This document shows, piece by piece, positions 17,184 to 26,690 of a stretch of 57,567 nt of DNA (position 1 is its first letter; every line of letters starts with the position of its first letter). The position numbers were made by a program, and so were the translations under genes. The stretch comes from an uncultured Prochlorococcus sp. (lineage in GTDB: Bacteria > Cyanobacteriota > Cyanobacteriia > PCC-6307 > Cyanobiaceae). The DNA is taken from assembly GCA_902525075.1 (NCBI GenBank), contig CABZFV010000010.1:1-57567 (forward strand), in the 5' to 3' direction. Under the pieces are notes generated by a model that did not search any database, was not told where the DNA came from, and saw only the letters and a program-made list of their open reading frames with translations.

Positions 17184-17980
17184 TTAAAAACAAAAGAAAA
17201 ATAAGAATATTGGATATTCTTTTTGAAGCTATAAAACTTAGAAAGGTTTGGTGGTTCACTGCATGGTCTAGAACTGAAGAACGATTTGCAAGGACATCCT
17301 TAGGAAGTTTTTGGTTAGGACTTTCAAATTTATTATCCATCTCTTTATTGTCGGTAGTTTATGGAACAGTATTTAAAGTTGATAATTTTAATAAGTATGT
17401 GGTTTATCTAGGTCTAGGAATGGTTTTATGGTCTTCGATTAGTACTTCTATAGGATCTGCACCAAATTTACTTATTCAAAATGAAATTAAAATCAAAAAT
17501 ACAAATATAAATATTCTTTTTTACCCATTTGAAGAGTGGTCTTTTCAACTTCATAACTTCATACAATCTTTTTTAATAGTCTTTTTTGCCCTTATATTTT
17601 TTGATTCGTCTATCTTTATTAATCTCTTTATTGCAATTTTGCCACTATTAAATTTCTTAATTTTTATGTTTTGGTGTCCACTCTTAATTTGCTTACTTGG
17701 AGTACGTTTTAGGGATATATATCAATTAGTACCTATTCTTTTGCAATTAACTTTTCTCTTGTCTCCAATTTTATATATGAAAGAAAACTTAGGTAAATTG
17801 ATATGGATAGTAAATTTAAATCCTATTTACTTAGTAATAAGTCAGTTAAGGGATTCGATAATTGAAGGAAGACTTAATTTTATCCCAATTATTGGTGTTT
17901 TATTTATGAATTTTATTGGAGTTATTTTTTCACTTCTTTATTTAAATAGATTGAAATCTAAAATTCCATTTCTTTTGTAA
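17180..17980 (+). CDS. Polysaccharide ABC exporter, permease subunit (Wzm/KpsM type)
   Basis: 266 residues with about six hydrophobic helices, typical of ABC-2 permeases, including GVRFRDIYQLVPILLQLTFLLSPILY, the conserved stretch of this family (about residues 176-201). It overlaps the ATPase gene, so both subunits are co-translated. Neighbouring glycosyltransferases fit a surface-glycan pathway. Confidence 0.88.
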   Translation: MIKNKRKIRILDILFEAIKLRKVWWFTAWSRTEERFARTSLGSFWLGLSNLLSISLLSVVYGTVFKVDNFNKYVVYLGLGMVLWSSISTSIGSAPNLLIQNEIKIKNTNINILFYPFEEWSFQLHNFIQSFLIVFFALIFFDSSIFINLFIAILPLLNFLIFMFWCPLLICLLGVRFRDIYQLVPILLQLTFLLSPILYMKENLGKLIWIVNLNPIYLVISQLRDSIIEGRLNFIPIIGVLFMNFIGVIFSLLYLNRLKSKIPFLL

Positions 17981-18032
17981 GGATAAATTAATCTTTTAAA
18001 ATTATTTTTAAATACTATTAATACTTCTCAGA

Positions 18033-19115
18033 TTAAATCTCAGATATAATTTCTTCAATTTGTTTCGCAGTATTTTTCCAACAAAACTTATTAGCAATTA
18101 AGGGACCATTTGCTCTAAATTCATTTCTTAGCAATTCATCATTTAAAGCCCTTTTCATTCCAGCTTCTATTGAAGATAAATTATTGGGATCAATAAATAT
18201 TCCATTATTATTTAATATTTCTGGAAGTGCTCCTTTATTAGATGCAATAACTAAAGTACCACAAGCCATTGCCTCTAAAGCTGGCAATCCAAAGCCTTCC
18301 CAAAGACTTGCTATGATTAATGCCTGACATCTGTTTAACAATTCAAGTTTTTCATTTTCGGAAATCAAATATATCCAATCGCAACATTCTTCTATACCAA
18401 GTTTTGAAGATAGTTTAATATAACTTGGGGTAAATTTCTTATTATATTGACCAATAATTTTTAATCTTAAATCTTTTGTTGATTTATTCAATTTCTTTAA
18501 ATTGCAGAATGCCTTTAAAATTCTTGGAATGTTTTTATGTGGAGTATGTCTTGCAATAATTAGAAAAAAATTTTCTTTAACTCTTTTTAGTGGTTTAAGT
18601 GTATTACGATTGAACCCTAATTTTACAATTTCAATTTTTTTATGTGAAATATTTAATTTTTCATGAACTTCGGTCGCTGTTGCTAAAGAGTTGCAGAGTA
18701 CTCTTGTGGCATTTTTTAAAACTATCGGAACATAGCATAAATGATAAGGAAGTAAAGGTGTTAAGTAAGGTATTCTTAATGGGAGGAGATCGTGTACCAA
18801 GACTATTGATTGAATACCTCTAAAGATGGGAGCTTCTGGAAGAGGTGAAAGGAGAATTGAATCTCTCTTTTTTTTTAAGTAATTACCCAGATGGAATTGG
18901 TTCCAGTATAATCTTCTAGCATGGGAGTAGAGACCAAAATCTGGGGAAAGGTTAGCAGGTATTTTTTGAAAATTAGTTTGGTTATCAGAGAAAGGAGCTA
19001 ATAAGGTCATTAAATTTGGATTTATAGACTTTGCTAATTCGCGAGAAACTAAAGAAATACCATTAGGTTTTTTTGAAAAATAACTACCATTAAAAATAAT
19101 TCGACTTTTTAGCAC
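18033..19115 (-). CDS. GT4-family glycosyltransferase
   Basis: 360 residues with a GT-B fold pattern: an N-terminal Rossmann half, then IIARHTPHKNIPRILKAF and the nucleotide-sugar motif SLWEGFGLPALEAMACGTLV near residues 270-290 (EX7E type). It converges with the permease gene and diverges from the type I secretion operon. Acceptor and sugar unknown; probably part of surface-glycan synthesis. Confidence 0.85.
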   Translation of the reverse strand: MLKSRIIFNGSYFSKKPNGISLVSRELAKSINPNLMTLLAPFSDNQTNFQKIPANLSPDFGLYSHARRLYWNQFHLGNYLKKKRDSILLSPLPEAPIFRGIQSIVLVHDLLPLRIPYLTPLLPYHLCYVPIVLKNATRVLCNSLATATEVHEKLNISHKKIEIVKLGFNRNTLKPLKRVKENFFLIIARHTPHKNIPRILKAFCNLKKLNKSTKDLRLKIIGQYNKKFTPSYIKLSSKLGIEECCDWIYLISENEKLELLNRCQALIIASLWEGFGLPALEAMACGTLVIASNKGALPEILNNNGIFIDPNNLSSIEAGMKRALNDELLRNEFRANGPLIANKFCWKNTAKQIEEIISEI

Positions 19116-19262
19116 TTAATATATCTATTGTTTTAATTAATATAATTTCATTCTACTACAGAACTGAAAAAGATATTTTTGGATGGGGTGGTGTTTGTAC
19201 AAATTTTTTATATAATTAGAAAATTAATTGATAGTTTATAAATTTTTAATTACTTAATAATA

Positions 19263-22157
19263 ATGAATAAAAAAGATTGGGAAGAAATAGGTAAGCTTAA
19301 CTGGATAAAAAGTCTTGATAAAGAATTAATTTCAGAAATAAAAGAATCCACTTCTATAAAAAGATTTAAAGCAGGAACAATTCTTTCTAATAAGGAAAAT
19401 ATTCAGTCAGAAGTATTTTTTATTCTAGAAGGGAATGCAAGAATTACATTTAACTATAAAAATGATTTTTATACAATAGAAAAGTTAAAAAAAGATGATT
19501 GGATTGGATTAATTTCTTATTTAAGAAATTCACCAATTGAAGAGGTAATCTCAATAACAGATATTAAATTATTATCTATTACTGATGAATTAATAATTAA
19601 GATTATTAATAATAATAAGAATCAGAAATTTACCATTGGCATTCAACTTATAGAAGTTATAGATCTTATAGTAAAGTTAAATAAATCTGAGAATAAAGAT
19701 TTTAAAGTAATTTTTGAAGCATCCAAAAAATTAAAAAATAAAATTAAACTTAAAAATAATTTAAACAGATCTATTGATAAGGATAATCTATACATTCTTG
19801 GTTCAAATAATGTAGAGCAAAAAATAATTGGTGATCAAATAAATTCTAATGATTTAAGAAAAAAATATATAGATAAAATAGATTTAAGACTATTAGAAAT
19901 TAATAGAAATATCTTCTACAAGATATTAGATGATATAAATATTGAAATTTCTAATAAAAATAATTCTTCAACTTTACCTTTCCCTTCGGCTATTAATCTT
20001 GGGGGATTGAAAAATGAAGAAATTTATATAAAAGGAGATGGACCTTTTGAAGAAGGCTTGGCCTGTTTAAAAATGATTTGTAAGATATTTAAAGTTAAAT
20101 TCTCTTATGAATCTTTAGATGAAGTACTTGCAGAAAAATTATCTAAAAAAAACATCCTGACTCTGGATATTTTAGGTCAAATTCTTTTGCAAAATGGATT
20201 TATAATTGGAGATGCATATGTAAATAGAAGTAATCTTCTTAGGTTAAAAAAAAATAGCTTAATTTTTTATAAAGAACATATATGTATTGTAAGAGAAGCC
20301 AATAATGAGAAATTTGTTTTGATATCTCCAAAACTTGGAAAAGTAGTTTTAAAAAAATCGCAGTTAGAAAATTCTTTCCCAGAGATAAATAATATTCTTA
20401 TCCCAAAAAGAAGTATGAAAAGTCATATTAATAAATTTGGAATTAATTGGATTATTCCATTTTTAAAAAAATATAGAAATATTTTTGTAAAACTTTTGCT
20501 TGCTTCTTTTGTCGTTCAATTACTTTCTTTGGCTAACCCTCTTTTAATACAAGTAATTATTGATAAAGTGATAAGTCAAAGAAGTTTGAACACTTTGCAA
20601 ATTATCGGCGTAGCTCTTTTTCTTGTTACTATTTTTGAATCTATTCTTAGATCATTAAGAACTTTTTTATTAGTTGATACCACAAATAGAATTGACTTGG
20701 ATTTAGGAAGTGAGATTATTTCTCATTTATTTAAATTGCCATTAAACTTTTTCTCTAAAAGGCGAGTTGGAGAATTAAGTACAAAAATATCTGAATTAGA
20801 AAAAATTAGAGATTTTTTTACTGGACAAACTTTAACAACAATAATAGATGCTTTATTTTCAATTATTTATATATGTATAATGATAATTTATAGTTGGATT
20901 TTAACTCTGATTGCATTATCAGTATTGCCAATACAAGTAATAATTACCATCTTAGGGGTTCCTTTATTTAAAAGCCAATATCGTAAAGTTGCCGAATCAA
21001 ATGCAAATACTCAAAATCATTTGATTGAATCAATGAATGTTATTCAAACAATAAAAACTCAAAATATTGAAAATAATACATTTAAAAAATGGTTTGAAAA
21101 TTATACAAATTTTATACAAAAGATTTTCAATAAAACAATTACAGGAACAATTCTCTCTGAAAGTTCATCTCTACTGCAAAAAATATCTCAAATTATTGTT
21201 TTATGGGTTGGAGCATCAATGGTGCTTAAGGGGCAATTAACGTTGGGACAATTAATCGCTTTTAGAATTATTTCTGGTTATGTTACTCAACCAATACTTA
21301 GGCTTTCTTCCTTATCTCAAAGATTTGAAGAGCTAAAAGTATCTTTTGAGAGGCTTGGGGATGTAATTAATCAAGAAGCCGAATCAAATATTTTGGATAA
21401 AAATAATATTTCAATGCCAGAAATTAAAGGTGAAATTAAATATCATCAGGTCGATTATACATATCACGGAGATGGAAATAAGATATTAGATAATATAAAT
21501 GTTGAACTAAAAAGCAAATCTTTAATTGGGATAGTAGGTAGAAGCGGAAGTGGCAAAAGTACATTTGTTAAATTGCTGGCGAGGCTTTTTAAGCCAAATA
21601 ATGGGAGAATATTAATTGATGATATTGATATTCAAAAAGTTGAATTATCTTCTCTTAGAAGACAGATTGGATTTGTTTCTCAAGAACCTAATCTTATAAC
21701 TGGAACCGTTTTAGAAAATATAAGTATTTCAGATCCAGAAATTAATAAAAGTGAAATAGTAGAAGCGGCAAAGAGGGCATGTGCGCATGAATTTATAATG
21801 AATTTAGAAAATGGTTATAGTACAAATATTGAAGAGAGAGGAGGTTCTTTATCAGGAGGTCAAAAACAAAGAATTGCAATCGCTCGAGCTTTAATTACTA
21901 AGCCAAAAATATTAATCTTAGATGAAGCAACTAGCGCATTAGATTTTATAACAGAGAAAGAGGTTTTAAGAAATATTTATAAAATGAATGAAAATTGTAC
22001 TGTTATTTTTGTTACCCATAGAATTACGAATTTGGTAAATTTTGAAAAGATTCTTTTAATGTCTAATGGGCAAATTGTTGAAGAGGGAAGTTTCTCACAG
22101 CTAATAAATCAAAGAGGTCTTTTTTACGCAATGTCTATTGAAAATAAATTTGAATAA
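19263..22157 (+). CDS. Type I secretion ABC protein with cyclic-nucleotide-binding-like and degenerate C39-like domains
   Basis: 964 residues. Residues ~25-120 resemble a cNMP-binding/Crp-type beta-roll. Residues ~255-385 are a C39 peptidase-like domain in which the usual DCG(x)ACL reads EEGLACL, so the catalytic Cys is lost, as in HlyB-type C39-like domains that dock RTX substrates instead of cutting leaders. Residues ~400-700 form the membrane core. The NBD has Walker A GRSGSGKST (~759), signature LSGGQKQR (~863) and Walker B ILILDEATS. The architecture matches the Synechocystis Sll1180 type. With the HlyD-like gene behind it, it should export unprocessed proteins with a C-terminal signal, most likely the module family of this island. 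Confidence 0.9.
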   Translation: MNKKDWEEIGKLNWIKSLDKELISEIKESTSIKRFKAGTILSNKENIQSEVFFILEGNARITFNYKNDFYTIEKLKKDDWIGLISYLRNSPIEEVISITDIKLLSITDELIIKIINNNKNQKFTIGIQLIEVIDLIVKLNKSENKDFKVIFEASKKLKNKIKLKNNLNRSIDKDNLYILGSNNVEQKIIGDQINSNDLRKKYIDKIDLRLLEINRNIFYKILDDINIEISNKNNSSTLPFPSAINLGGLKNEEIYIKGDGPFEEGLACLKMICKIFKVKFSYESLDEVLAEKLSKKNILTLDILGQILLQNGFIIGDAYVNRSNLLRLKKNSLIFYKEHICIVREANNEKFVLISPKLGKVVLKKSQLENSFPEINNILIPKRSMKSHINKFGINWIIPFLKKYRNIFVKLLLASFVVQLLSLANPLLIQVIIDKVISQRSLNTLQIIGVALFLVTIFESILRSLRTFLLVDTTNRIDLDLGSEIISHLFKLPLNFFSKRRVGELSTKISELEKIRDFFTGQTLTTIIDALFSIIYICIMIIYSWILTLIALSVLPIQVIITILGVPLFKSQYRKVAESNANTQNHLIESMNVIQTIKTQNIENNTFKKWFENYTNFIQKIFNKTITGTILSESSSLLQKISQIIVLWVGASMVLKGQLTLGQLIAFRIISGYVTQPILRLSSLSQRFEELKVSFERLGDVINQEAESNILDKNNISMPEIKGEIKYHQVDYTYHGDGNKILDNINVELKSKSLIGIVGRSGSGKSTFVKLLARLFKPNNGRILIDDIDIQKVELSSLRRQIGFVSQEPNLITGTVLENISISDPEINKSEIVEAAKRACAHEFIMNLENGYSTNIEERGGSLSGGQKQRIAIARALITKPKILILDEATSALDFITEKEVLRNIYKMNENCTVIFVTHRITNLVNFEKILLMSNGQIVEEGSFSQLINQRGLFYAMSIENKFE

Positions 22158-23317
22158 TGAATATCTTTAAATATTTAAAAATTAAATATAGAAGATTTAT
22201 ATCAAATAGTCTTGATGAAGAAACTAATTACCAAAATCTAGATTTAGAGCAAAGTAAAAAAATTGCAAATACTATCACTATATCAATTATAGGTTTAAGT
22301 GGATTAACCTTTGTTTGGTTGATTTTTGCTAAGACAGATCAAATAGTTATTGCTAATGGGGAATTACAACCTACTTCTAGAGTGAGATCTATAAAATTGC
22401 CAATCTCAGGTGTTGTTGAAGAGGTGTATGTTAAAGAAGGAAATCTAGTCGAGAAAGATGAAAAATTGTTAAAAATTAATGATGATTTAAATATAGAAAC
22501 AAAGCAAAATTTAATTAATAAAATTTCTTTAAAAGAAGAAGAATTAAAATTGAAAAAATCCGAATTAGAAAATTCTGTTCTTATTTTAAAAAATGAAATA
22601 GATGAAATTAATTCAGTTCTTTCTATAGAAAGATATAATTTGAATAAATTTTCAAGCGTTTATGTTGAAGGGGCAATCTCTAAGATTGATTACGATGCGC
22701 AAAAAATAAAAGTTTTAAATTATTTAAATGATCTAACGAATAAAAAAATCCTTATTAAAGTTAAAACCTCTGAATTAAGTCAAGAAATAAAATTTATTCA
22801 AGATAATCTTTTTAATTACAAAACTCAATTAGAAGAAATAGAAGAAATTCTTAAATATTCAATAATAAAAAGTCCAATAGCTGGATATGTTTACGAAATA
22901 AATGCTAAGGATAAGGGATTCGTAATAGGCGCAAATCAAGATATCTTAAAGATAGTACCTCAGGAAAATTTAGAGGCTTTAGTTTTTGTAAACTCTAAAG
23001 ATATAGGCTTTATTCTTACAGGACAGGAAGTAGAATTAAATATAGATTCCTATCCAGCAGCAGATTTTGGAGGGGTTGATGGGAAAATCAGTTTTATAAG
23101 TGCAAATTCTAGGAAAATTAATGAAAGAGATAATAATCTTTTTTATGAAGTAAAAGTTACATTAAATAATCAACTTATAGAACTAAATTCAGGCAAGAAT
23201 TTACCCTTGAAGCCAGGGATGTCTCTTTCTGCAAATATAAAATTAAGAAGACTTAGTTATCTACAATTATTATTTAATCTGTTCACAGATAAATCCAGAT
23301 CAATTCAACAACTTTAA
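22157..23317 (+). CDS. HlyD-family membrane fusion protein of type I secretion
   Basis: 386 residues. There is one N-terminal membrane helix (~residues 35-57), a biotinyl/lipoyl-like half (ISGVVEEVYVKEGNLVEKDE), a long coiled-coil hairpin (~110-230), the second lipoyl half (IIKSPIAGYVYEINAKDKG) and a beta-barrel end (LKPGMSLSANIKLRR). Its ATG overlaps the ABC gene stop by one base (TAATG). It bridges the ABC protein to an outer-membrane channel; no TolC gene is seen nearby. Confidence 0.9.
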   Translation: MNIFKYLKIKYRRFISNSLDEETNYQNLDLEQSKKIANTITISIIGLSGLTFVWLIFAKTDQIVIANGELQPTSRVRSIKLPISGVVEEVYVKEGNLVEKDEKLLKINDDLNIETKQNLINKISLKEEELKLKKSELENSVLILKNEIDEINSVLSIERYNLNKFSSVYVEGAISKIDYDAQKIKVLNYLNDLTNKKILIKVKTSELSQEIKFIQDNLFNYKTQLEEIEEILKYSIIKSPIAGYVYEINAKDKGFVIGANQDILKIVPQENLEALVFVNSKDIGFILTGQEVELNIDSYPAADFGGVDGKISFISANSRKINERDNNLFYEVKVTLNNQLIELNSGKNLPLKPGMSLSANIKLRRLSYLQLLFNLFTDKSRSIQQL

Positions 23318-23396
23318 ATTCGTAAAATTAATTATTAATTTTTCTTAAATTACTTAAACCCATAATCAGGTATTATAAACTCAATCATATTTCACT

Positions 23397-24842
23397 ATGA
23401 GCTCATTAAAAGGAAAAAAAATATTGGTTACTGTCCAGGAGCTTGAGAATAAAGAACATAGAGGTATTGCTTTTTACACAAAGTCATTAATAAAAGCACT
23501 TAATAAATCTGAAGCAGAAATTTGGTTATTAGTAAGTATGGATTTTAAAAAAATAAAGTTCAGAAATTATAATGAAAATTTTAAAAATAGTACAATTTCT
23601 ACTTTCATTTCTGATTACTTAACAAAAGGGGTAATAAAAAATCCTAAATTAAAAATTAAAAGTAGAAGAAATAAATTAATAAAAATAATTAATTATTTAA
23701 AAATTATTTTCTTTGGAAAATCTTATAGTCCATCTAATTCTTTAAAAGTGATTTTTTCTAATAAAAGAGAGAATCCTTACCTTAAATTAGAAAGAACTTC
23801 ATATTTAAGATATATTGAAGGTTTTTATTTAGCACCTAACATCTACGAAAATTGTTTATTTTCATCTTTACTTCCATTTAATAATCAAATAAAAATTGAT
23901 ATAGAGAACTTTGATTCATTAATTTCATCTGCACCTTTAAATATATTCCTAAATAAGAAATCTAAAAATAAGATTTTAGTACAAACTATTCATGATCTTA
24001 TTCCACTTGAATATGAACCCAAAAAATTAATGGTAAATTCTTTTTCTAGAATGCTTAAAAGCTGTACATTTTCAAATAATATTTACGTTTCTGGATTTTC
24101 TAGAAATAAATTTAAATATAATATGCTTCCAAAAATTTCATCTGTAAAAAATATTAAAAATAATTTCTTAACGGATACTGTTATTACGCAACCTCCCACT
24201 CTTTTTTTTGAGGAAACTGAAAATCAATTTATTTATGAAAATATATTAAATTCAATAAATATAAAAAATAAGTTATCTATTAAACCATTTAAATATTTTC
24301 TTTTTAATGCAAGTATAGATTCAAGGAAAAATGTTTTTCTATTGGTTAATGCTTATCAAAATTCTAATTTGCAAGAGGAAGGGATTGCGTTAGTGATTAC
24401 TGGAAAACTAAAGAAAGATGAATATAGTCTTAAATTAAAGAAAATTATTAACAATAATCCTGGAATCATATTAACAGACTACATAAGCGAAACTTTAAAA
24501 AGCACTTTATACTTGAATGCTTTATATCTACTTAGCCCATCTATAATTGAGGGATTTGGAATTCCTGTATTAGATGCTTGTTGTCTAGGGTTGCCATGTG
24601 TTGCGAGTGATTGTTTATCTCATAGGGAAATACTAGAATTATATGATTTTGATGCTTATTTGGAACTTTACTCCCCCGAATCTGAAATGGAATGGACAAA
24701 TGTTTTTTTAAAGAGAGGTTATATTAATATTCTTGATCCTGAACAAAAAAGATTTAATAGAATAATAAGATATAAAGGAATGTATTCTAAAATTTTAGAA
24801 ACTTTTTCCAATAATTTATCTACATTTTATTCAAAACTTTAG
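23397..24842 (+). CDS. GT4/GT1-like glycosyltransferase
   Basis: 481 residues. The C-terminal GT-B half is clear: FNASIDSRKNVFLLVNAYQN, then SPSIIEGFGIPVLDACCLGL with the EX7E-like nucleotide-sugar site. The N-terminal half is longer than usual (basic insertion near residues 70-120). It lies on the same strand shortly behind the HlyD gene. It could build surface glycan or modify secreted proteins; the target cannot be told. Confidence 0.8.
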   Translation: MSSLKGKKILVTVQELENKEHRGIAFYTKSLIKALNKSEAEIWLLVSMDFKKIKFRNYNENFKNSTISTFISDYLTKGVIKNPKLKIKSRRNKLIKIINYLKIIFFGKSYSPSNSLKVIFSNKRENPYLKLERTSYLRYIEGFYLAPNIYENCLFSSLLPFNNQIKIDIENFDSLISSAPLNIFLNKKSKNKILVQTIHDLIPLEYEPKKLMVNSFSRMLKSCTFSNNIYVSGFSRNKFKYNMLPKISSVKNIKNNFLTDTVITQPPTLFFEETENQFIYENILNSINIKNKLSIKPFKYFLFNASIDSRKNVFLLVNAYQNSNLQEEGIALVITGKLKKDEYSLKLKKIINNNPGIILTDYISETLKSTLYLNALYLLSPSIIEGFGIPVLDACCLGLPCVASDCLSHREILELYDFDAYLELYSPESEMEWTNVFLKRGYINILDPEQKRFNRIIRYKGMYSKILETFSNNLSTFYSKL

Positions 24843-24862
24843 GAAAAATCTATCATTAAAAA

Positions 24863-25981
24863 TTATAATCCTATACTAACTCTACTAAACCATCTTACTT
24901 CTTCTAAATTTTTAATTTTATAGTCATTAAAGGATTCAGCTAAGGTTAATCCAAATGTGAGCCTGATTCTATTTGTTGGTACAATAGAACTACCTATCAT
25001 AAATGAATAATTATTGTATTCTACAAAGGATGAAAATTTGTTATTAAATACTAATGAAACAGCCCCAAATGGTCCCCAGCATAGTTGTTGATATTTATTT
25101 TCATTAACTGCTGCTCCTCCAAATAGATCAGAACAAGCAAATTTAGTATCTTCCCATAATGCAAAATAACCTGTTCCTACTCCACCAGTAAAGATAGTGA
25201 AAGGGAAAACATTTTCATCTTTTTTATTCCAGAAAGCTTTTGAATAAGTAATATAAACATCTCTACCGGTGTCAGTTTTATCATCAAATTGTATTAATTG
25301 TTCTGCACCTAATGCCAGTCCTGAAGAATCTGAGAGGGCACGGTCTAGTCTAAACCCCATAGATAAGCCTTCTCCAAGAGCAGTTGATCCCCCACTGAAT
25401 TGAGAACCTGAATATAGACTCCTAATCCCTAAATTCAAACCAAAACTAGATTTTTCATTTTTTACAATATTTAGAAATATTTGTCCTACAGCATCTCCAT
25501 TATTCCAAGCAAATAAATCTGAATTTCTTGGTCTTCTATTCCATCCTCTTGTAGAGAAATCTAAGTTCATTTTGTTTGATGATTTAAAGCCAACTGGAAC
25601 AAGAAATGAAATATCTGGACCAACATCTTTTTTATTTATAATTATTGACCGATTAAAACTTTTGATTGAATTGTTAATTTTTTCTTCATCAGAAATTAAA
25701 TTGCTTTGGTGGTTATTATTTTCTTTTTTTATATTCTCTTGTTGATGTTTTCCTTTATCAGATTCATCATAATATTTTTCCCATTTAATTTCTGATTTAT
25801 AATTTTTTGATTGGGTTTTAACTTTTTCCCATTTCAATTGATTATTATTTTGACTATATTCATTTTGATTATTCTTACTATCTGCAAAAGCAGTTAAATT
25901 TAAAATAAAAATTATATATGGAAATATAGATTTAAAAATACTATTAGAATATCTTAAAGTCTTGAAAAAAATGTCAAACAT
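24863..25981 (-). CDS. Predicted outer-membrane beta-barrel protein
   Basis: 372 residues. A hydrophobic segment (~residues 15-32, IFPYIIFILNLTAFADS) ends in an AxA-like site and is read as a signal peptide with a long n-region. Residues 33-100 are polar and Asn/Lys-rich. From ~110 on, alternating polar/hydrophobic strands with glycine turns (SFGLNLGIRSLYSG, IFTGGVGTGYFALW, RLTFGLTLAESF) and a terminal aromatic strand suggest a barrel of perhaps 12 strands. It could be a surface receptor or anchor; I do not recognise the family. It is not a TolC homologue (no long helices). Confidence 0.6.
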   Translation of the reverse strand: MFDIFFKTLRYSNSIFKSIFPYIIFILNLTAFADSKNNQNEYSQNNNQLKWEKVKTQSKNYKSEIKWEKYYDESDKGKHQQENIKKENNNHQSNLISDEEKINNSIKSFNRSIIINKKDVGPDISFLVPVGFKSSNKMNLDFSTRGWNRRPRNSDLFAWNNGDAVGQIFLNIVKNEKSSFGLNLGIRSLYSGSQFSGGSTALGEGLSMGFRLDRALSDSSGLALGAEQLIQFDDKTDTGRDVYITYSKAFWNKKDENVFPFTIFTGGVGTGYFALWEDTKFACSDLFGGAAVNENKYQQLCWGPFGAVSLVFNNKFSSFVEYNNYSFMIGSSIVPTNRIRLTFGLTLAESFNDYKIKNLEEVRWFSRVSIGL

Positions 25982-26690
25982 TTCCCAAATATATATAAGT
26001 GAAGGAGACTATGGTCTTAGCAAAGATTTACAGGAAAACTGTAATAAAGTAAAAGATTTATATCATGATTATAGTTACAAACTTTTTGATGATGAATTAA
26101 TAAAAAGTTTTCTTAGTAAATATTATGAATCTTATGTTTTAAATACATATAAAGCTTTAGTACCATTTTCTTATAAATCTGATTTCGCTAGATTCTGTAT
26201 TTTATATCAGATAGGTGGATGGTACTTTGATATTGGATTAAGGTTAAACCAAAGATTCGAAGTTAGTGAAAGCACAAATCTTGTTTTTTTTCGAGACATA
26301 AATTTTTATTCACAAACTTCTTGGGCTTGCGCTGGCGGGATAATTTATTCAAAACCAGGTAATAAAATACTTTCAAAAGCAATACAACTTATAGTCGAAA
26401 ATGTGAAAAATAATTATTATGGACTTACCCCTTTATGTCCAACAGGCCCAACGTTGTGGGGGAAAGCTATAGCAAGTATAGGAATAGATCAAAATGTAAT
26501 AATTGGAGATTTTATGGAATTAACACCTACTCATAATAAAAAGAACAAATCAATGGTTTTGCCTGATGGATCAATCTTTGCATTTAATAAAGATGCTCCT
26601 GGAGGTGATTTGAAGTCGTTAGGTTGTCAAGGTACTAATAACTATAATGAACTGTGGAATTCTCAAAATATATATAGAGATTTAAATTAA
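25971..26690 (+). CDS. GT32-like glycosyltransferase
   Basis: I start it at the ATG at 25971 (239 residues); an upstream ATG at 25962 would overlap the divergent barrel gene further. The segment KSDFARFCILYQIGGWYFDIG is the GT32/capsule-type signature (SDxxRyxiLyxxGGxYxDxD), though the last residue of the DxD metal site is Gly here (FDIG). Later CPTGPTLWGKA also fits the family. It probably adds a sugar in surface-glycan synthesis; the altered DxD leaves activity in some doubt. Confidence 0.72.
   Translation: MSNISQIYISEGDYGLSKDLQENCNKVKDLYHDYSYKLFDDELIKSFLSKYYESYVLNTYKALVPFSYKSDFARFCILYQIGGWYFDIGLRLNQRFEVSESTNLVFFRDINFYSQTSWACAGGIIYSKPGNKILSKAIQLIVENVKNNYYGLTPLCPTGPTLWGKAIASIGIDQNVIIGDFMELTPTHNKKNKSMVLPDGSIFAFNKDAPGGDLKSLGCQGTNNYNELWNSQNIYRDLN

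Noticed and set aside
19191..19262. Promoter of the type I secretion operon (TATAAT at 19211)
   Set aside because: The hexamer is good, but the only TTG-like -35 candidate is 10 bp away, and such AT-rich hexamers are common here.
24863..25981. TolC channel for the type I system
   Set aside because: The protein lacks the long heptad-rich helices of TolC and instead shows continuous barrel-type strands.
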